64,000 nt of DNA from Leguminivora glycinivorella (taxonomy: Eukaryota; Arthropoda; Insecta; Lepidoptera; Tortricidae). Made by a program: the position numbers and the translations under genes. Location: NCBI RefSeq assembly GCF_023078275.1, contig NC_062971.1, positions 8,866,001 through 8,930,000 of the forward strand, in the 5' to 3' direction. How positions within the stretch are numbered: position 1 is the stretch's first letter; each line of letters opens with the position of its first letter. The notes below the pieces were generated by a model, which searched no databases, had not been told where the DNA came from, and worked only from the letters and a program-made list of their open reading frames with translations. Below, one piece after another: positions 56,180-64,000 of this stretch.

Positions 56180-56590
56180 ATTTTTCACCACACCAACTGG
56201 TAAAGGCTTTCTTTGCTATTCGAAAACAGATAGCAAAATTGCATTTGATCCACAAGGGGGCAAAGTAATTTCATACGAATTTTAACTCTATGTCTTAATC
56301 TGGCTGCTAGATTTTACCTATAAATGATGATTTTGAATCATACATATTGAATAAATTGATGTATTTCATTTATTTTGATGTTTTATAGTCAGTATATTTT
56401 GTTCGTGTTGGTGTGGTGAAAAATTTTGTGTTTCACGCGGTGACAAAGTACCTCGCAACGGTCAAGATTCCACTTTTTAAACCACTCGCTACGCTCGCGG
56501 TTCAATTTTGGAATCTTTCGCTTGCTCGGGTATCAATATTGGCACGTGCGATTAAACCACTACTTTGCCCCCTTGTAAAACAAATAACTA
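56180..56590 (+). repeat. MITE family member, full-length relative of the intron copy
   Basis: TTTTCACCACACCAAC and its inverted GTTGGTGTGGTGAAAAA form internal mirror ends. The right part carries CACTCGCTACGCTCGCGGTT and GCTCGGGTATCAATATTGGC. A deleted version is in the Harbinger transposase intron (45338-45545). Confidence 0.72.
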
Positions 56591-58814
56591 TTAATTAAAT
56601 TACTTCTCTTCTAATATACAGGGTAAAATAGAATCGTGAACCAGAACATGTCTTCCTTTTTCTATCATAATTTTTTTGTTTTTTTTTTGTTTGCACTCTA
56701 TGGTTACTTATTTTTCTTTAATTAATATTGTGTACATACTGAGAATCTTTTGAAATCATTCATTCTTTGAAGAAGTAAACTTTTTCCATTTCTTGACTCG
56801 GCATGAATATCTCTATTGCGAAATTAATCCTTCTGACAAAATGTCAAGGTCACTTGTATGAATCTCAAATAAATATCATGTGATTCGAGCTCATGGAACG
56901 GCCCACTGGGTATAGTGGGTATGCGTGAGTCGACTGACAGGGTGTATTACTTTACTAAAGTGCGGACAAAATACACGACATATCGCTCTAAGTTGATGAG
57001 ACTTTATTTCTGACTCTCGTGCACGCCAAGAGGATCCGCTTCTTTTAATAAACGTAAGGAAAGGTCAAAGAATATGTTAAAGTTTTTTTTTCCTTTCTAA
57101 GTTTACAGTTAACTAACTAGACAGTTAGTTATTATAACGAGGAGTCGAGACGAGTCTGGACGTAGACTACATAATTTCTCATTCAGTTAATTAGAGAACA
57201 ACGCACATTTTTTGTGTTTTTTATACCTTTGAATAAAATATCAAATAATATAATTAGCATGCAGTAAATATATTACGATTCTTAAGATAAGATTAGTGGC
57301 TACATTTAGAGATCTGTTTAAGTGGAATAATTCAACTGATTTCAACCACCAACCATAAAAGGCCACGACCATTAACCAATGCTAAAGTATTTGCTCAGGG
57401 TCATATTTTATCTTATTAAGGAATAAATATATGTTATATTCACTGAAAAAATATGCTTAGACAACTCTTATCTTTGGTCGTGGCAACATTTATTGATCAC
57501 GATCAGTCATCATTATAATATTTTGATGCTATAAAGCCGCTTTAATTATCAGTTTATTCATATAAAGATACAAGTAAATCTCGCCTTAATGGTAACCGAA
57601 AGTGGGACGTTTTATTAGTAAGTTAAGTACTAGATAGTGTGTTTAGACACACTCACAAATAGTACTTAACGTTTTTCACGTATTAGGCGCCTGTGTTTGG
57701 TTAAAAGCAACACATTTGATTATATTTAACGATAAACCAAGCGAGCAAATTCAAATTACGAGGCGTTCCATTCAGTTAGTTACTATGTAATAGGTATAAC
57801 ATCACACAAAGACAACACAGACACAATTCAAACATCTGTAATAATTAATATAAATTAAGCTAGTAGCTTTCTCAGTGTGACCAACGTAAAGGTGAAAAAA
57901 ACTTAGACCCTTAACCTACGCTACGCTATCACTCCGGCCAAAACTGTAATAATTTGACTATAAATTGTATAAGAATTAGACACAAAAAACACTTTCAAAT
58001 GAGTATTAGTGGCCTACTCAACCCAGAATAGGAATGAATAAAAAAAATCACAAATACGCCATTTCATAATGTTTATTTTATGATAAGTTTCATTTAATAA
58101 ATATTGTAAAACTTAAATGTAATTAATTATCTCTTTTGAACACATCGGAAAGACAAAGGTGAATCCCTATAAAATTTGAGTATTCACATAATCGAGTAAG
58201 TACTTATTTATGTTTCTAAATTTTACCTACTAATAATAGATAACATTAGCGTATTAAGTTTCAGAAGTACAAACGAAATACGACAATATTATACGAAACC
58301 TTTACGACCTAACTTAAACTTACATCTAAATAACAATTCTCGCATATTTCAAGGGTGATTTCGTGCCAGAATTCAGTCGCACAAAAATAACAAAGGAAAA
58401 CAATGGGCCTATCCGCCAAATAAATTACGCTAATCAGATAAATTGACGACAACATTGTTTAAATTAGCCATGATTAAACACCACTTTCACGAAACATAAA
58501 TACTAAATGGGATTTAGAGGTTTCAGTCGTGATAATAAAATCTCATTAATTAATTGGCAGTATCAGTTTTGTAAATCACAGGAAAAAATCAGTACGTTAT
58601 CAGCATTCTAACTTTTTGTTTTGTAACAACATATTATATTTGAAAAGGTTTGCTCATGATTAAGCTTAGTTTATTCAGTCCTCGGAGGACATGAATGTAT
58701 TTCTATTTCTTAATCTAATGTCTAGAAATGCCACTTAATTTCAATTACTACAAACAAGAATAGTTTATATTCTGAGCTTAACCCCTTGCAATTTTGAGGT
58801 CTAATTTCAGACTA
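56591..58814. other. Gene-free stretch downstream of Cht5
   Basis: AT-rich with no frames or repeats I can support. It contains candidate polyadenylation signals for the minus-strand Cht5 gene near its right end: AATAAA as TTTATT at about 58668, and TATAAA as TTTATA near 58764. Confidence 0.45.
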
Positions 58815-58920
58815 AAGCCTCCGCCACACATGGCGTGAGCGGGGCGCGGCGCTGGCGGTACGCTTTCATCGCGCCCAGCTCACGCCACGCTCTCAAAACG
58901 CTCATGTGTGGCGGAGGCTT
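58815..58920. repeat. GC-rich hairpin just past the Cht5 stop
   Basis: AAGCCTCCGCCACACATG at the left pairs with CATGTGTGGCGGAGGCTT at the right. GCGTGAGC... and GCTCACGCC pair internally. It starts 51 bp beyond the Cht5 stop codon on the gene's 3' side, so it is probably in the 3' UTR. MITE-like, no clear duplication. Confidence 0.75.
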
Positions 58921-58970
58921 AAGTGCTAATTCCAGTTAGTTGTAATTGGTGTCACGCGGGTAGTTGTATT

Positions 58971-61900
58971 TCAGGGCTGGCAGTCGTTTCGGTTGGCGCT
59001 GTCGGGCCAGTCGCACACGTTCAGCTTCACGTTGAACACCGTGCCCGGCTGGCACGTGAACTGCACGCCCTCGCCGTTCACACACCGCCAGTACTGAAAA
59101 ACATAGTTGTAGTAGTTAGGGTTTTTGTGGTAGGGTTCGTTTCTCCCTCGGAATTTTAAATTTGATATTCATTCGATTATACTTGACATTGACAATTTTA
59201 TATTCACTATTTTAAATTATGCTGAAAATAAAATTAATAAAGTCAACACTTCGAGTAGCCAGACTTTGTGACTAAAGATTGAATTTCACCTCAATTTATT
59301 TTTTCACCGGTGATTATATTAAAATATCCATTTCATTGTAGCACTCTCCTTTACCTAATAATTAGGCATAACATAACATATGTACTTATGTATGTTTTTC
59401 GTGATACACTGTAAGTTAGGTATTAGGTAATTAAAAGGCTTTAAGGCTGCTTTCAAAAAAAAAACGACAAAAGAATGTAAAATGTTTTTATAAGACTGGA
59501 TTTTTGAAAACTAACTCACTAAATTAATTATGAATTTTTCTCTAATGCACGTTTAGAAAAACGCACGTATAGAGCTGAATCAGTCGATCTTATTTGTAAA
59601 ATTTGGACAATTTTGAATATTAAAACGGGTAAATTTATAATTCGTATATCCTGTACCACAATCATTTCAGACTAGATTTTTATTTTAAGTTTTTGAAAAA
59701 GAGTAAACTAGCCTAAGGCGAATTCAATTTTTTTCAGAAATTACCTAAAATTAAGTGACAATTTCTTTGAAAATCTACATCACATCGAAGTAAGTTTTGT
59801 ACTAAATTAATATTATAAATTGCTATTATTGATTTTTGCCAATTTTTTGAAAACGAGCCTTCACCGGTACAATTATTACCACTTTTGGACATTTTCTCAT
59901 ATTTTGTTAGACCAAATAGAAAAAGTCCTATAATGTGATATATATTTATAAACTACTCGCAAAGCCCTTTAATTTGATACCACACACGGTATGATCGAGC
60001 GCTCGGTTGCGATTTCACTATTTTTAACACGAAAGCCCTCTTAAGGTGCTATTTCTTAGTAACTATACGTTAATTAAACTTCAATATTAATTTAATAACA
60101 CAAAATATTATTTAGGTTTTGTAATAAAAAAAATCTGTTACTTCTTTTCGTTTGTTGAAATAGTACAAGAAATGTTACGTACCTTATCACACTTCTTCTT
60201 GTCCGGAATGTAGTCCTCTTCATTGTCGCACACATTATGATTGTCAACTTCATTATCCTGGAATATTCAACATTTATTTATTTATTTATGTCATATTAAA
60301 TATACTTTTTTTTGCTATTTACTAAAAATTATACGAGTTATTACTTTTAAGCAGCCATATTTTTTCGCTTGACTGGATTTATAAAAGCGTTATCAAACTA
60401 AAAACTAGGTTTGTTATTAGAAATCCGACCGACCGCTCTATTTCGAATATTATTGTAATTGTAACGGAATATACGTTGAATAATATTACTGTATTACATT
60501 TCTGCGAAGTCATATAAGTAATAGATTCTACTATACTACTATATTCCCAATTTTATTGCTTGTATTTGTTTTTCAAAAACATCATTTCCCCGTTAACTAG
60601 GTATGCACATTGCACAGATTTTCAAACGCTCGAAATTCAGAAATCGGCACCAGAAATTGTAGCATGATTTACCGTAGGAGGTTCTTCGACATCTGGTGTC
60701 TCCGGGCTGATGATTGCTGGAGTTTCGGGTTCCTTGACAGGTGCGGCCGTGGTGGTGGCGGGAGTAGCAGTGGTGACAGGCCGCGACACAGGCCGCACGG
60801 TGCTCGCGGGCTTGGCCGGCGTGGGTCTTGCGGTTGTTGTTGTGGGGACGGGGGCGCCTTCGGCCGGGTTCGCGGCGGTTGATGGCGGCCGGGCCCATTC
60901 CGGCTGCGGAAAGTTGTTTGTATTCATTATTCTGATACCTCAGAACTTTGGATTATCATTGGCAAACAGACAAAAGGTAATATTTTATTAAAGTTATAAC
61001 ATATCGCTCTGTCAACTTCGGAAAATAAGAGCTACTGAATGTCTTTTATACACTATCACTACTAGCTTTTGCCCACGGCTCCGCTCGCGTTAAATTCGAA
61101 AATTGCGGAATGCTCCATACAAACTTTCACCCCCCATATTAGGGAAGTGGGGGGTTAGAAAGAGACAAAAAGTAGCCTATGTCACTCTCCATCCCTTCAA
61201 CTATTTCCACTTGAAAAATCACGTCAATTCCTCGCTCCGTTTTGTCATGAAAGACGGACAAACAAACAGACACACACTCTTTCCCATTTATAATATTAGT
61301 ATGGATTAGTATGGATTACAAAATTACTAAATAGAATTCTTACTGTAGGTGTAGTATGCCCGGTGCGAGGAGGTGGCACAGTGTAAGAGCTCATGTGTTT
61401 ATGCAAAAGCTTCATCAAAGGGTTCTCGTCACCGCAAAGCCCCTTGAAGTCGTCCATGTCAATAGCCCAAGTCATGGCGCCGAGATAGCCCTTCTCCTTG
61501 ATCCAGTTCATCTTGATCTCCACACTGCGAGGGTCTTCGTAGCCCACCCACTGGGTGCCCTTGTAAGCGTAGGGGCATTTGCCGGCTTCATCCCATTTTT
61601 TTGTCCAGCCTGAATCTTTAGCGTCTACTTCCGTGCAAATCTAAAAGAATATTTAATATTTGCGTAAGTATTTAATACTTTAAAACCGAAATAAATTACA
61701 CATATGAAAGAAAAAGTGACCAAGGCCCAAGCAAGGCAAGTGGCAAGGGTTCTATAGAATATAATTTGACTTGTGTTAATTAGAATTTATTTAATACTTC
61801 TCGAACAACAAACGAATATTTTCATTAATATTTTGTATTATAAGTAGCACACTAAATTAAACTGTGATAGGTGGTCTTAATACTAAAGAGCGATATAATG

Positions 61901-63621
61901 AAAATGAAATATTTATTTTTCAAGTAGGCATATTACAATGCGCGAACGTCAAATAAAGCTACGCCGGCTCTAACCCTACGCCTCAGCCTCGAGAAGATTT
62001 CAGTCCCCCCTCAGTTGGGATAATACATTTTTCCAGACCTTTTTGGGTAATTTTATGATTTGTAATTTTTTTGTTTTGTTTAACGCTGTTAAGTGTTTAC
62101 CTCATAATAGGCCCAGAATCCAGTGGCGTTAGTGTAGGACGCGGGGTCGCCGCCGCCGGCCTCCTTGTTGATGTAGGTGCCGAGGTGGTAGTTGTTGTTG
62201 CCGGCCGACAGCGTGAACGACCGCCCGTAGAACGGGATGCCGACCACCAGCTTGTTGGACGGACAGCCTTTTTCTTCCCACAGGTTCAGTCCGTCATTCT
62301 GGAATTATATATGTACCTAGTTTAGATTTGCTTGCCATTTCAGACTCTTTCTGAGATTTCTTCTTTAAATTACCGATTTAGGTATGTGTATTTTAAATGT
62401 CTCCTCTATAAGCTCACTGTATTTACGATACTATTCTGTATGATTTCCCGTTCGGAGTTTTTTCCTATACAAATAAAAAACACGGAACATCACATATCAG
62501 TTGGTAGGCAAGATTCTTTCCCAAATGTATTATTGAATGTTTAGAATTATTTTTATACATGTACGTTTCATCCAATGTGATGAATTATGATATGTACTTA
62601 TATGTCAAGGAAAATGTTATTATCATTTTTCGCACCCACACTCACATTCAGGTGAGTGAAATGTTCGGCGTGGCGTCCCAACTCGCAACTTCTTAGGTGT
62701 AGCTAATGTATTGTGACGCCTACTCTTTTATGCCAGCAAAGTTGAGCTGCTACATTTATCATAAAATAAAGATACGGTTTACACGTGTATATTAAAGACT
62801 CGCAGGATACTTACTCGTACTGAAACCAACCAAACCAACAAATGAAAACGTTTCAAATTGCAAGTTTATATTACAATATTCACAATAGCTTACCACATTG
62901 AGTTTTTCATACGCCCATTGGTCATGCGGACGCCGGTACAAGGGGGAGTGCACATCAGCGAAGCCGGCCCAGTTGCCGCGGAGATCGTATGACATCACAT
63001 GAATCGCGTCCAACTCCCTTCGATAAAGAATTATCACGTTTTATTGCAATTTGAGTATGGAAACGTGATTGAATTTCATCCGTCAGAATTATAATATTCA
63101 TACTACAGACAATTAGATTCGATTTATTAATATTTAAGTAGATGTTGATATTGTAATTGTAAGATGCGCCGGGATTAATTTGTTTTGTGCTGTAAATGCG
63201 TCTTTTGAAGATATTTTATAAACGGAAAATGTGAGAACCATTATAGTCTACATTAACCATTATTAGGTCGACATACTTCAAACTTAGAGGATTGCGAAAG
63301 GACGCAATTATCTCGGTTGACGTTAAATACTTTAGAGTACGCAGAGAAATAAGAGATAACGAAAAAGTGTAGGTAGTGAATACTCACTGGCACAGATCGG
63401 GCACGTGGTAGCCCTCCATGAGGCGGAAGTTGGCGAGCGGCACGGCGGCGGTGAGCTCCCAGCCCTTACCGGCGCGCAGGAAGGCGCGGCGCAGCTCCTG
63501 CACCAGGTACAGGAAGCGGTCCTTGTCCGAGAACGAGCCGCCGCGGTCCGCCGCGCCGGGGTACTCCCAGTCCAGGTCCAGACCGTCGAACGAGTACTTG
63601 TTCAGGAAGTCTATAACAGTA
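58971..63621 (-). CDS. Cht5: Chitinase Cht5 (GH18), last seven exons, 5' end off window
   Basis: Seven exons, in transcript order 63621-63388, 63017-62894, 62298-62101, 61640-61344, 60903-60673, 60257-60183 and 59093-58971 (stop TGA), encode ~426 C-terminal residues without a lesion. GH18 motifs seen are FDGLDLDWEYP (catalytic Glu), MSYDLRGNWAGF and GAMTWAIDMDDF. The first conserved GGW motif and the signal peptide must lie right of the window. A Thr/Pro-rich linker follows (exon 60903-60673), then a six-cysteine peritrophin-A chitin-binding domain split over the last two exons (CDNEEDYIPDKKKCDKYW ... WPDSANRNDC). This is the group I architecture (one GH18, linker, one CBM14) and it closely resembles the moth moulting-fluid enzyme that hydrolyses old cuticle chitin. 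All junctions are GT-AG. The first exon's acceptor is uncertain (63621 or 63636, same phase). Confidence 0.93.
61062..61316 (-). mobile_element. Non-autonomous Helitron in a Cht5 intron
   Basis: Minus strand: starts TCCATACTAATCCATACTAAT, contains GGAGCGAGGAATTGACGTGA, and ends GAGCCGTGGGCAAAAGCTAG before T. It makes up more than half of the 440-bp intron 60904-61343 and ends only 27 bp from the preceding exon's splice donor. Same orientation as the gene. Confidence 0.8.
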
Positions 63622-63636
63622 CTCGTGATTATAATC

Positions 63637-64000
63637 CTACATTTAGAAATACAGCTCTGGGAAAGCTGTTCTAGACCATTTAATTCATTTGCCTATATGT
63701 GTTTATCTATTAGAGGTAGGTAAGGTAATAGGCAAATTTTTCTTAATCTGGTTATTACAGAATTTTAGAAGAAATAAATATAAATTTCCTAGTGTGTGGT
63801 CTCCTCTGAGAAAAACATACATTTTCTACAAAAATAATAAACTGTAACAAAAATAAGTTTCATTCTCGTGTAAATTAAGCAATTTTCTTGTTATAACATT
63901 TATACATTTCTTCTTGATCCGAATAAAAGCGACGAAGAACATAATACCTATGACATCAGATAAATACGCTATCTTGTGCTCGTGAGCACAAATCATATTT
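63637..64000. other. Cht5 intron, running off the window
   Basis: AT-rich intronic DNA upstream of exon 63621-63388 on the minus strand. No further exon is visible before the window edge. Confidence 0.55.

Noticed and set aside
60610..60991. Plus-strand Gly/Val-rich frames around 60.6-61.0 kb
   Set aside because: Antisense of the GC-rich Cht5 linker exon, which has proper splice sites and family match on the minus strand.
63405..63723. Plus-strand frames over the Cht5 catalytic exon
   Set aside because: Antisense of the exon encoding FDGLDLDWEYP; open only because of high GC.

Overview
This window is a repeat-dense piece of an AT-rich animal nuclear genome, almost certainly a lepidopteran (moth or butterfly). 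Three things point that way. The one recognisable host protein gene, at the right end on the minus strand, reads like the moth moulting-fluid chitinase Cht5. Eight Helitron-like ends carry the GC-rich 3' hairpin plus CTAG seen throughout Lepidoptera. SINEs, MITEs and retroelements of lepidopteran type fill most of the rest. No bacterial, viral or CRISPR-type locus is present.

Layout. 1-5 kb: an RTE-type LINE 3' fragment next to a nearly full-length R2-like (restriction-like-endonuclease) non-LTR element, minus strand. 5.7-8.9 kb: a foldback element with ~690 bp inverted arms. 9.2-17.6 kb: a three-level nest, with an RTE element interrupted by a jockey-like LINE that is itself interrupted by a complete BEL/Pao LTR retrotransposon; each level keeps its own target-site duplication. 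18-34 kb: mostly gene-free DNA with SINEs, Helitrons, MITEs and a possible minus-strand TATA promoter beside a minisatellite near 21.3 kb. 33.5-44 kb: two more R2-like 3' fragments, a tandem Helitron pair, two larger Helitron-like copies facing each other (one with a CCCTAT array of about 600 bp), and TIR elements. 44.9-50.1 kb: a 5.2 kb PIF/Harbinger transposon with an apparently intact three-exon transposase and a decayed Myb/SANT-like second gene. 53.2 kb: an intact tRNA-Pro(AGG). 53.5-55.9 kb: a 2.4 kb inverted repeat with ~1.15 kb arms. 59.0-63.6 kb: the last seven exons of Cht5.

How it works together. Only two host functions are supported: a tRNA-Pro and the C-terminal ~426 codons of a secreted chitinase (catalytic-domain remainder, Thr/Pro-rich linker, peritrophin-A chitin-binding domain). 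Everything else is mobile DNA in different states of decay. The Harbinger is the best candidate for a recently active element because its transposase frame, splice sites and termini are intact. The BEL/Pao and R2-like coding regions are broken by a handful of stops and frameshifts.

I found no convincing new multi-gene system. The most unusual structures are the long inverted repeat at 53.5-55.9 kb (a possible hairpin-RNA source), the foldback element at 5.7-8.9 kb, the fully datable nested insertion at 9.2-17.6 kb, the exact 120-nt exon duplication in the Harbinger second gene, and TIR elements packed with repeated short motifs. Family names come from reading motifs by eye; no database search was run.
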